A stretch of 64,000 bases of DNA from Diphasiastrum complanatum (taxonomy: Eukaryota > Streptophyta > Lycopodiopsida > Lycopodiales > Lycopodiaceae). The stretch is taken from NCBI GenBank assembly GCA_029204225.1, contig CM055099.1:58415982-58479981 (forward strand), in the 5' to 3' direction. A program made the translations under genes and the position numbers. The notes under the pieces were generated by a model. It was not told where the DNA came from and did not search any database. It saw only the letters and a list, made by a program, of their open reading frames with translations. Of this stretch, positions 1 to 8,614 are shown piece by piece. Numbering within the stretch: the stretch's first letter is position 1; every line of letters begins with the position of its first letter.

Positions 1-233
1 TTCCCCTTGATTACCTTTGCCAAGATAAATGAGCCTTGAAGGCTCGGTCCTTGCCTTTGTGGATCTTCTTGGATCACTTGATCTTTGAGGTGGATTCTCA
101 AGATCTCCATCAATCTGTTGCTCCTCCTCAACCCTTGCAAGGTCATTGACACCAAGGTTGTTGATTTCACTTTCATTCACACAAGATACTAGATGGATCC
201 AAGCATCTCTTGTATAAACATCTAAGAATGTTT
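1..233 (-). pseudogene. Copia element C1, 3' fragment (integrase-RT linker region)
   Basis: This stretch matches about 23729-23961 of element C2 almost base for base. Read on the minus strand it encodes the end of a protease-like frame joined to the linker that in copia polyproteins lies between integrase and reverse transcriptase (the RSSDPRRSTKARTEPSRL stretch). It is cut on the left by the window start and on the right by insertion of element A, which entered after a TGTTT pentamer. The other half of C1 resumes at 5790. The identity comes from comparison with the intact copy in this same window. Confidence 0.85.
229..233. repeat. Target-site duplication of element A, left copy (TGTTT)
   Basis: TGTTT directly precedes the TG of the 5' LTR and recurs directly after the CA of the 3' LTR at 5790-5794. 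The homologous uninterrupted site at 23957-23961 holds one TGTTT. A 5-bp duplication is the size expected for copia integrase. Confidence 0.95.
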
Positions 234-310
234 TGTGAAAATTGTCAACATTTCCTTGTCTAGTTTTAGGCCAAAATTGCTAAAAATGGCACATAGTTTA
301 GGATCTGACT

Positions 311-326
311 TTTCACACGTGTGAAA
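311..326. promoter_or_regulatory. 16-bp palindrome TTTCACACGTGTGAAA in U3
   Basis: A perfect palindrome with a G-box/ABRE-like ACACGTGT core, about 80 bp inside the LTR. It recurs at 5220-5235 and in slightly shortened form in the LTRs of element B. G-box cores are bound by plant bZIP and bHLH factors, so a role as U3 enhancer is plausible; that is inference. Confidence 0.6.
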
Positions 327-502
327 CAGGTCTAGATATTTTTAGTAAGTGTATTTTTTCAGTATGAAGAAGTGTCAAACTTCAAGACCTTCGAAATGAG
401 TCCATTTTCATGTATTTTGGACATATATGCCAATTTTACCTATATAGGGCATATTTTAGGTAAGGAGGGTCTAGAGAGAGGAGAGAGAGTCATCTCTCTC
501 AG

Positions 503-511
503 CTATATATA
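503..511 (+). promoter_or_regulatory. Probable TATA box of the element A LTR
   Basis: CTATATATAG lies about 270 bp inside the LTR, after a GA/TC-rich tract (AGAGAGAGGAGAGAGAG). Element B has CCATAAATAG at the aligned place (10061-10070). Transcription would begin roughly 30 bp downstream; the exact start is not visible. Confidence 0.6.
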
Positions 512-880
512 GCAGGTAGGCCGTGGAGAAACAGGTTGGAGCAGATCCATTGTATTCATTTGCTTAATGAGAGATTTTTCTATTGGGTTCTCCTTCCATT
601 GTTGGCATTGTGTAGTGATTGAGTTCAAGCTTTGTGTGTATGATCTTAGGTGCTTTCCAAAAGTGGTAGGCTGATGTATTATGGACTGTATAATGCTATT
701 TTGGGCCGCACTTGATGTTTATGGAAGTTTCCATTTGTGATAAATGCTTTTTGATCAAGTTCTTTGCATTCTAGGTAGCATAGAATGTGTTGCCAATTCC
801 TAGCTTATGTAGTTTGGAGTGCAAGCATTCAAGCCAATGATCTTGGAGTTTAGATCCACTTAGGATCTGTATTTTTCACA

Positions 881-892
881 TGGTATCAGAGC
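881..892 (+). other. Element A primer-binding site (tRNA-iMet)
   Basis: TGGTATCAGAGC follows the LTR end with no gap. This is the standard complement of the plant initiator-methionine tRNA 3' end used to prime minus-strand synthesis in copia elements. Confidence 0.9.
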
Positions 893-2054
893 TGGTTGGC
901 TTCTATTCATAGTAAGTATTCCATTTTTGGTGATATTTGGATGTTTGATCGAGTTCTAGCATGATTTTGCATTGCTTTGTTGATCAAATCATACTAACCT
1001 TTGTTTTGTGAGTTGAACTTGTGGATCAAAAGCATATTTCAGGTCTATTGAAGATCAGAGGCTGAAAAGAAACTATTTTGGATCAGATCATAACACCTAA
1101 TCATTTGTTGATTGTGAGGCTTGTGCATATTCAATACTAACAATGTTCTTTTCAATCCTATTGTTGACAATCTCCATTCTTGGATGAACACTCTCCTTAA
1201 GTGGATGAAACTTCTCCTTAAGTGGATGACAAATGCTCTTTTGAGTGAGTTGCAATTCTCCTAAAGGCTGAGCAAAGCTCCCATTTGGATGAAAGATCCC
1301 CTTTTTTGGGTGAACATATTGTAAGCTCCATTGTGAAGAGCATATTGTAAAGATTGTCATCAATTTTGGCATAAATTTTGGTGTACTTTGTTGAGCATGT
1401 AAGTAACTCTCCTTATGTAATTTGATTGGAGCATTTGCTGGAAGGTGTTAACCATTATGCAAGTGTGTTTTCAGGTTCTTAACAGGTTGAGGAACATTCT
1501 CATGTGAAGTGATCTTAGATCTACATCTAAACACCAAATTTTGACAAGATAGTGAAGCTAGTCTTGTGATTCACTAAGTGTGCTCATTCATTCACCTCTA
1601 AATCTTGTATTTATCACTTGCTGGAGTTTATAAACTTTTAGAAGTGTGGTTTACATGTGGTTTTACAGGTTGAATCAATATCTTAGTGTGGTGATCATAT
1701 GTTGATCAAGTTTGTTCATTACTAGGTAATTTTGGCATCCTAGTTTTGGGTATTTTCTAAGAATGCAAGTAACTCTTCACACCATAACTTGATTTGGTCA
1801 CTTGCTGGAAAGTTTGAGAGCTTAAGCAAGAGTGTGTTCAGGTTGGTTTGAGTTTGTAATCCATTCTTAGTGTGTGCAAAGTGTTGCATGTGTTTCAATC
1901 TTCCTTTCTATGCTTGAAAGCCAAATAGTTTCAAGATAGAGGTCATTTAGGGTTCTAAATCTTTTAAGATCTTATCCTTCTTCATTTATTGAGAGAAAGG
2001 AGAGTGCTAGGTGCATTAGAACAGAGCCTAAGGACACAAGAAGATTTTAGCATC
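893..2054 (+). other. Element A untranslated leader with three ~184-bp internal repeats
   Basis: A 1.16-kb leader before the gag start, nearly identical to the leader of element B up to about 1905 and then diverging. It contains a 21-bp repeat (CTCCTTAAGTGGATGA motif, about 1190-1235) and three diverged units marked by TTGCTGGA at 1435, 1618 and 1802, each followed by a GTGTG...CAGGTT motif. No long sense frame is present. The conserved leader is where packaging and dimerisation signals are expected. Confidence 0.7.
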
Positions 2055-5000
2055 ATGACATCCAATGGTGGAATCATGTTGGAAGCTAAAGAGAGGTTAA
2101 ACTCTACAAACTATTCAACTTGGAAAGTGAGGATGGAGTCTTTACTAGAGTTGAATGAGCTAATGGATATAGTTGTGGGAATTGAAGAAAGACCTCTAAT
2201 TCTTCAAGAGCAACTAAATTTTGATAGAAGGGCTAAAAGAGCCTTACATATCATAAAGATGAATGTTACCAATGAACTTCTTAAAGAAGTTGGTAAATGT
2301 ACTTCTTCAAGTGAAGCATGGAATGCTTTGAAGAAGATCTATGAGTCCAAATCCACATCTAGGGTTCTCACCCTAAGAAGGCAAATCTTCCAAAGTTGTC
2401 AAAGAGAGGGAGAGAGTGCACATTCATTTGTCTTGAAGGTTAAATCCTTGAATGATGATCTAGCATGCATAGATGAAAGCATAAAGGATGGGGAACTAGT
2501 TCAAGTCATGTTGAATGGTTTGCTTGATGAACATTCTAACCTTGTACAATGCTTTGCTATACAAAAGTCCTTGCCAAGTGTCAATGACTTGCAAGAGATC
2601 TTGGTGGCTGAAGAGCATAGGTTGCAAGCCAAAGGTGGTGGTGCATCAACACAAGGTGGAGATGAAGAAGCTCTTTTCACAAAGGGCAAGTTCAAAGGCA
2701 AGTGGTCCAAGCAAGGTAGTTTGGAGCATGGAAAGCATTCTTCTTCTTTGCAAAGTAGGAAGCAAGATAAGTCCAAGTTCAAATGTTTTTATTGTGGGAT
2801 AAAAGGACATTTTGCAAATGAATGCCATAAGAAACAAAATGCTAGATCTAGGTTGAGATCTAATGTACTTCTTGGAGATGATAATTGTTGTGCTAACTTG
2901 GCAAGCTTTGGTGAATCTATGGTCAATTTTTTGGATCCATTGGATCTTGAAGATGGACTAGTGCTACCTACTAGTCAAATGGAGTCATGTGGTGCTAAAT
3001 TAGTATCATGTTTGAACTCTTCTACTCATAGATTTTCAAGTCTTGGTGGCTCTTCAATGGAACTAGATGGCAAGTGCAAAAATGGAAAAGGTAAGGAAGG
3101 AGCTAACTTCATCAATGGAGTTGATGAAGATTCTTCTTTGGAAGTGATTGTTGCTAATGACTTGTTTGTTCATATGGAAAAAGATGGAGATGCTAAGTGT
3201 CATTCTTTGCAAGAAGATGGTTGTTCTTCTAATTCTTTTCATATTGATGTATGTAATCATGTGGGAAAAGATGATGGTGCTTTGAGCATGCTTGAAGGAA
3301 ATGGTTCTTTTACATCTTTTTGTGATAAAGTCATTTGTGCAACAAGTGGTGTCACATTTCTTCATAAAAAGAGTAGATCAAAGGTTTCTATCATGAGACT
3401 TGGTGAGGGAGATCACAAGTCAAAAGGAAGAGAAGTATGTGAAGTGTTCAAAGTAGGATGTACTTTGAATGATGTTTTTATGAACGATAGTGAGGAAGAA
3501 TCATTATCATATGACTCATTACCTAAATCATTGAGTAGAAGTTCATGTTTGAAAAGAGAGAGTACTTCAATCACTCTTATGTTGAAGGTACTAAGGATTC
3601 TTTTCTTGGCTTCTAATATTCAAGAGTCTTCTACTTCTTATGGTGCAACTATCAAGAGGGAGGTTTCTAACTTTTGTGGTGCTAGCATTAAGAGGGAGTC
3701 TTGTGAAGGAAAGGGCAATGGAAGAGTGGTTCTTGGGAAGATCCAAAGCATGGATCTAACATCTCTTCATCAACTCAAAGCATTCTATGATTGTGGTGGA
3801 TTGTTCATTCATGGTCAAGATGGCAAAAGGTTGGTTGAAGAAGACTACATGGAGCAACTCAAGTGGCAACTTCTTCAAGGCAAGGGAGATATCATTGGTG
3901 AGCTTATTGAGGTTTGTTATGAACTCAAGAGGGCTGTTTTGATTAGGTTTGATACTCATCTTCACCTACTCTACTTCATGTTAAATGGAAATGTTGGAAT
4001 CTATCTTTTGGTTTATGATGGTGGCATTGTTTTCACTAACTATAGTGAAGGGTCAAATTTGAGCATTGATGAGATCTTGTGGGATCTTAATCATGTGTTT
4101 GAGAGGGAGTATCTTCAGAGTTTCAGATCTGAAGATGTTCACATATGCAAGATCTTTGATGTCTTATTGGAAGATCAAGAGGTTGATCTTGGATTGCTTC
4201 ATCAACACCAAGAGACAAGTGGCAATTCGAAGCTAGTGAAAAGCATCAAAGAAGAGACAAATGGTCAAGGCATTTTGGATCTGTTTTTACAGGTTCTTGA
4301 AGGTTCAAGTAAGGTCTTTGGAGCTGCAAGGAAGTGTCTTCTTGCTCTACCTCACTTGCCTAATCTCATGTATGAACATTGTTATGTCAATGTGTTGAAA
4401 TTGTCAAATTTCAATAAAACTAGTTCCATAGTTTTGCATCCTTTGGATCTTGGAGATGGAATAGTTATCATTGCTGGTTTGTATGATCAAGTACATGAAT
4501 TCATTCAGATCTTGAAAGGTATTGAAGTGGTCAATATGTTTTCTTTTGAACAAAGTTCAAGATCTAGTATTCTAGTGTTGGCAAATTGGCAACTTGTTGA
4601 CATTGTAGGATCAAGCGTTGTGTGCAAATCTTGTGGAGGTACTTCAAGTATTTCAAGTTCAGGTTTTGGTCATTCAAATGGAGTAGGGAACACATCTTTT
4701 TGGCATTCATTCACTCAAAGGCTTTCATGGATTGAAGATCTACAAAGGCAAGGTGGTGATGGAAGTTCATTCATGGAGATACATGTTGCATTCACTATAT
4801 GTATAGTGAAATGTGGAGGAGGCATGCAAACACTTGTTGATCACTTTCATTTACAACTTGTTTGCTGCTATTTTACAGAGAAACCAGAGATGGATACATG
4901 GAGGAATTCATTAATTGAGATTCTATGTTCTTTTACATGTACCATTTTTATGATTCTATGTAAAATTGATGTAAGAAATAGTGAAGCATCCTATATGGAC

Positions 5001-5129
5001 ACTATTATCTATATCAATTATGTTGTGTCCTATTTTGTACATATTAGGATCCTTGAGAAGAGATCTATTCTGATGATGGAGATCATTCTTAAGTTGGAAC
5101 AAAGTAGTGTTGTAAAACTAGCAAGTTAA
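2055..5129 (+). CDS. Gag-unknown fusion polyprotein of non-autonomous element A (1024 aa)
   Basis: The start is set at 2055 because MTSNGGIMLEAKERLN aligns with the element B gag start; an in-frame ATG at 1989 would add 22 residues. Residues 1-240 are copia gag (motifs NYSTWKVRMESLLELNELMD and STSRVLTLRRQIF). A CCHC knuckle, CFYCGIKGHFANEC, starts near residue 244. Immediately after it, at ARSRLRSN (about 2845), the sequence leaves all pol homology and continues open for about 760 codons to TAA at 5127-5129. This part has no motif I recognise; it is acidic and Ser/Gly-rich at first, then holds a leucine-rich segment, and has two hydrophobic stretches near the C terminus. The frame is uninterrupted despite AT-rich DNA, which suggests recent or present coding function. 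Homology with the decayed copy at 40.4-41.25 kb covers the first half of this region. Confidence 0.85.
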   Translation: MTSNGGIMLEAKERLNSTNYSTWKVRMESLLELNELMDIVVGIEERPLILQEQLNFDRRAKRALHIIKMNVTNELLKEVGKCTSSSEAWNALKKIYESKSTSRVLTLRRQIFQSCQREGESAHSFVLKVKSLNDDLACIDESIKDGELVQVMLNGLLDEHSNLVQCFAIQKSLPSVNDLQEILVAEEHRLQAKGGGASTQGGDEEALFTKGKFKGKWSKQGSLEHGKHSSSLQSRKQDKSKFKCFYCGIKGHFANECHKKQNARSRLRSNVLLGDDNCCANLASFGESMVNFLDPLDLEDGLVLPTSQMESCGAKLVSCLNSSTHRFSSLGGSSMELDGKCKNGKGKEGANFINGVDEDSSLEVIVANDLFVHMEKDGDAKCHSLQEDGCSSNSFHIDVCNHVGKDDGALSMLEGNGSFTSFCDKVICATSGVTFLHKKSRSKVSIMRLGEGDHKSKGREVCEVFKVGCTLNDVFMNDSEEESLSYDSLPKSLSRSSCLKRESTSITLMLKVLRILFLASNIQESSTSYGATIKREVSNFCGASIKRESCEGKGNGRVVLGKIQSMDLTSLHQLKAFYDCGGLFIHGQDGKRLVEEDYMEQLKWQLLQGKGDIIGELIEVCYELKRAVLIRFDTHLHLLYFMLNGNVGIYLLVYDGGIVFTNYSEGSNLSIDEILWDLNHVFEREYLQSFRSEDVHICKIFDVLLEDQEVDLGLLHQHQETSGNSKLVKSIKEETNGQGILDLFLQVLEGSSKVFGAARKCLLALPHLPNLMYEHCYVNVLKLSNFNKTSSIVLHPLDLGDGIVIIAGLYDQVHEFIQILKGIEVVNMFSFEQSSRSSILVLANWQLVDIVGSSVVCKSCGGTSSISSSGFGHSNGVGNTSFWHSFTQRLSWIEDLQRQGGDGSSFMEIHVAFTICIVKCGGGMQTLVDHFHLQLVCCYFTEKPEMDTWRNSLIEILCSFTCTIFMILCKIDVRNSEASYMDTIIYINYVVSYFVHIRILEKRSILMMEIILKLEQSSVVKLAS

Positions 5130-5132
5130 GTT

Positions 5133-5142
5133 GAAGAGGGAG
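5133..5142 (+). other. Element A polypurine tract
   Basis: GAAGAGGGAG directly abuts the 3' LTR. The same ten bases precede the 3' LTR of both B copies. This is the plus-strand primer site in reverse transcription. Confidence 0.85.
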
Positions 5143-5789
5143 TGTGAAAATTGTCAACATTTCCTTGTCTAGTTTTAGGCCAAAATTGCTAAAAATGGCA
5201 CATAGTTTAGGATCTGACTTTTCACACGTGTGAAACAGGTCTAGATATTTTTAGTAAGTGTATTTTTTCAGTATGAAGAAGTGTCAAACTTCAAGACCTT
5301 CGAAATGAGTCCATTTTCATGTATTTTGGACATATATGCCAATTTTACCTATATAGGGCATATTTTAGGTAAGGAGGGTCTAGAGAGAGGAGAGAGAGTC
5401 ATCTCTCTCAGCTATATATAGCAGGTAGGCCGTGGAGAAACAGGTTGGAGCAGATCCATTGTATTCATTTGCTTAATGAGAGATTTTTCTATTGGGTTCT
5501 CCTTCCATTGTTGGCATTGTGTAGTGATTGAGTTCAAGCTTTGTGTGTATGATCTTAGGTGCTTTCCAAAAGTGGTAGGCTGATGTATTATGGACTGTAT
5601 AATGCTATTTTGGGCCGCACTTGATGTTTATGGAAGTTTCCATTTGTGATAAATGCTTTTTGATCAAGTTCTTTGCATTCTAGGTAGCATAGAATGTGTT
5701 GCCAATTCCTAGCTTATGTAGTTTGGAGTGCAAGCATTCAAGCCAATGATCTTGGAGTTTAGATCCACTTAGGATCTGTATTTTTCACA
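5143..5789 (+). repeat. Element A 3' LTR (647 bp)
   Basis: Same length as 234-880 and no differences noticed by eye. Followed by TGTTT at 5790-5794. Confidence 0.95.
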
Positions 5790-5794
5790 TGTTT
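5790..5794. repeat. Target-site duplication of element A, right copy (TGTTT)
   Basis: Matches 229-233. From here on, sequence aligns with 23957 onward at a constant offset of 18,167. Confidence 0.95.
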
Positions 5795-7136
5795 CATGCA
5801 TCTTATCATCACTACTTGGTAAATGAGAAAAAGAGTGTACATTTGAATTAATGATTTCCTCTTTTGCCATAGCAATTTTAGCATCCAACTTAAACAATCT
5901 ACCTTGTTTAACACCATTTGCTATGCAAATATCATTCTTCATGATGGAACAAACTCCATTATTGAAGTGAACATCTAAACCATCATCCATAAGTTGTCCA
6001 ACACTAAGCAAGCTCTTGGTAATTGATGGAACAAAAAGGACATTGTCTAGATCCATCCTTTTGCTAGATCCTAGACTTAATGAGATGGTACCAATACCAT
6101 CTATCTTACATTCTTGATCATTTGCTAAAGAAACAAATTTATTAGCACCATTGAAAGAGTGTAAGGTTGAGAATGTATCCTTTTGGAAAGTCATGTGGGA
6201 GCTAGCCCCACTATCAATCGACCAAGTGTCCTTTGAGTTGCTTTTGCTTGTTGGAGTGGATGTAGATGCCATCAAAGATGAGATATCCTCATGTCCATCC
6301 TCTTCATATGCAAGGTTCCCTTGTTTGTCCTCCTCATCTTTTGCTCTTAGCCTCTTGTAGCATCCGGATGCATAATGTCCCTTCTTTCCACAAAAGAAGC
6401 ATTTCTACTTTGACTTGTCCTTTGAGCTTGATGCATCATCCTCTTCTTTGGCCTCCTTGGGATGCTTCTTCTTTCCATTGGTCTTCTTTTTGCCCTTGAA
6501 TGAGAAATTGGCTTTCTCATCTCCATCCTGCAATGACAATGAGCTCATTCTTGCCTTGGTGTGGAGCATCCTACACTCTTCAGCCACTAATACACTATGA
6601 AGTTTTTCTATAGTTGGCAAAGTGTCTTGGATGGCAAAACTTTGGACCAAATTTGCAAAGTCATCTCCTAGACCATTAAGGACAGTTTGTACAAGCTCTC
6701 CATCACAAATCTTATCTTCAATGGAAATCAACTCCCTATTTAGAGACTTGATTATGAATACATAATCTTGTGCACTCTCCTCACTTCTCCTCATGCTTTG
6801 CAAAATCTGATTTCTAAGCATGAGTACTCTTGAAGTGTTACTAGATTCATAGATTGATTTTAAAGACTCCCAAGCCTCTTTAGCACTAGTACATGCTGAT
6901 ACTTCTCTCAACAAATCATTGCTCACATTCATCTTCACACAATGAAGTGCAAGCCTAGATCTCTTCTTGTATCTAGCTAACTCCTGTGAACCTAGAGGTT
7001 CATCTGCATCTTCAGTTAGAAACTCATAAAGGTCTTGGAGCACCAAGAGTGACTCCATCCTAACCTTCCAAATAGCCTAATTTGTAGAATTCAATCTCTC
7101 ACTAGCATCTAGAAGGTATGCTCCAGCAGATCCCAT
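5795..7136 (-). pseudogene. Element C1 gag-protease, broken by two TAG codons and by element A
   Basis: Read on the minus strand from ATG at 7136 (MGSAGAYLLDASERLN) this is a copia gag. It runs into a CCHC knuckle (CFFCGKKGHYASGC) and a protease with IDSGASSHMT, all in one frame. That frame has in-frame TAG codons at 7077-7079 (a Tyr position in the related copy at 58842) and 6405-6407 (a Gln position there). C2 has the same two stops, so they predate the duplication. Here the frame is cut at 5790 by element A. Integrase core, RT and RNase H are absent from the family member C2, so C was already non-autonomous. Confidence 0.85.
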
Positions 7137-7922
7137 CTTACTAGTGACTTCTACAAACAAGAAATAGATTTAATTAACTTGAAACTCACAAAGGTCTCAC
7201 ACTTGCAGTGTTTCACTCAAATTTGATTTCTAATCCAAAAAATGGAATCATAATCACAGTTCTATCACTCCCTCACAAAGCTGGAATGAAGATAAGATGA
7301 AGTGAAAGCTACTTTCAAACAAATCTTGCCAAGAAATGGATTTGATTGTCTCTAGAAACTCACTAAGGTCTCTTTCTTGTAGTGTTTCACTCAAATTAGA
7401 TTTCTATTCCAACAAATGGACTTATAATCTCAGTTCTAGCACTCCCTCACAAAGTTGGAATAAAGATAAGATGATGTAAAATCTACTTACAATCAAATTT
7501 TGCCAATTTTGGCTATTTTTGGACAATAACATGACTAAATCTCCCTCACACTTTTTGATGTACTTTCAAGACCTGTAAAACAAGTTTAGAGGACCTACCT
7601 GATTTCAGCCTAAATTAATTAGATCTCATGACCCTAAGTCAAATCCACTCAATCTTGGTAGCTTATCCTAAGATTTCCACCAAAAATCACATCAAAAGCT
7701 CACAAATTGAATTTCTTTGGATCAATTAAAAACCATGCATTAAATGCAGGTTCAGAGGTTCCCACACATGTGGAAAGTATGGATTTGGACCCCTACCAAG
7801 TTTGGGATCAAATCTCCTCACCACAATCAAGATTCTAGCTTGCCCTCTCGATACTAGTTCTTAGCACCAAAACTTGCTAAAAATGGATTTGCATTAGATG
7901 AATGGCTTATGCTCTTGTACTT
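7137..7922 (-). other. Element C1 untranslated leader
   Basis: The 0.8 kb between the primer site and gag on the minus strand. It contains a diverged direct repeat: two blocks with TTTCACTCAAATT and CACTCCCTCACAAAG, about 7206-7285 and 7386-7460. The related + strand leader at 58263-58841 aligns with it. A CCACACATGTGG palindrome lies near 7771. Confidence 0.6.
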
Positions 7923-7935
7923 GGCTCTGATACCA
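7923..7935 (-). other. Element C1 primer-binding site
   Basis: GGCTCTGATACCA on the plus strand is the reverse complement of TGGTATCAGAGCC. It directly abuts the LTR terminus TGTGAAAG at 7936. Confidence 0.85.
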
Positions 7936-8092
7936 TGTGAAAGTACTGTACTTTAGGACCATAAATGGATCTACAAAAGATCCACAAGAGTGATTGGATG
8001 CTTACTTAGCAATCTATCAGAAAACTAGACACAAAAAAGTTGATCTAGATTGGCAATTTGACAAACAACAAGCATTAACACTTTAAACAAGA
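7936..8092 (-). repeat. Element C1 5' LTR, truncated
   Basis: About 157 bp of LTR sequence (U5 side) that aligns with the reverse complement of the LTR ending at 58249. Homology stops near CAAGAG at 8092, where different sequence begins. The rest of the LTR is missing here. Confidence 0.6.
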
Positions 8093-8614
8093 GGGCGTGA
8101 CGTTCTATAGAATAAAAGCTTATCCAATCTAAACTAATGAAATGCTGACATGTGTATAAGTTGCTAAATTGGTATTTTGCCATGTCATTCTAAACCAATT
8201 ACATGATAACACATGTAAAATCGCAACTATAGAAAGAGTCGCAATGCTTAGACTGGATTATAGAATATTCGGAATTCAATCTTATCCATTTAATAGAACA
8301 ATGTCGCTTCATATGTTCTTCCAGTATACTATATTTCTTCATAGGGCCTTCAATTTAAGCCCTTTGACATGTATTTCTTCATATAATGGTTCCTTAGTCT
8401 TCTTATTTATTTGAATTCGATCAAGTAAAGTCAAATATATTTCTTTGTTCATCTTTACGACTTTACTAAGGTATCACGTATCTCCCTCCTCAAATGTGAA
8501 GCGCCTTGCAAATATTGAGGATTGGACATCATCTGTGTAACATAGATATTTCTTCATTCAAAGACATTCAATATTCCATAATGGATCTTGAGCACAATAA
8601 AACAAGATATTTCT
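8093..8614. other. Unassigned, probably retroelement-derived
   Basis: About 520 bp between the truncated C1 LTR and the gypsy integrase remnant. No frame of interest and no clear motif. It is repeated at 26260-26781. It may be the 3' side of the same gypsy remnant, but I see no residue-level proof. Confidence 0.4.

Larger units (their letters stand above)
234..880 (+). repeat. Element A 5' LTR (647 bp)
   Basis: Begins TGTGAAAA and ends TTTTTCACA; the second copy is 5143-5789 with the same length. About the last 245 bp (from about 635) match the LTRs of element B almost exactly, while the upstream U3 is only moderately similar. U3 contains a CACGTG-centred palindrome and a TATA motif, followed by the transcribed R/U5 block. 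Confidence 0.95.
234..5789 (+). mobile_element. Element A: complete non-autonomous Ty1/copia LTR retrotransposon with gag plus unknown frame
   Basis: A complete 5556-bp element: 647-bp LTRs starting TGTGAAAA and ending TTTTTCACA, a TGGTATCAGAGC primer site at once after the 5' LTR, a GAAGAGGGAG polypurine tract just before the 3' LTR and a 5-bp target duplication. The internal region has a 1.2-kb leader and one 1024-codon frame. No protease DSGA motif, integrase D,D35E triad, YVDD or RNase H motif is present, so the element must use enzymes supplied in trans. Element B, which has nearly the same R/U5, primer site, leader and tract, is the obvious candidate helper. By eye the two LTRs show no differences, so insertion was recent. 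It sits inside C1 in opposite orientation. Confidence 0.95.

Noticed and set aside
1097-1372. 91-codon antisense frame in the element A leader, also present in B1 and B2
   Set aside because: It persists because the leaders are nearly identical, not through independent conservation, and no motif is seen. Most of it reads across the 21-bp leader repeat.
4850-5120. Env-like membrane segments at the C terminus of the element A protein
   Set aside because: There are two hydrophobic stretches, but no signal peptide, cleavage site or glycosylation pattern. The segment may be non-essential tail sequence.
6405-6407. Possible programmed stop-codon readthrough between gag and protease in element C
   Set aside because: The related copy E has a Gln codon there, a second TAG lies earlier in gag, and the downstream context (AAATGC) is not a known readthrough signal. 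Mutation is simpler.
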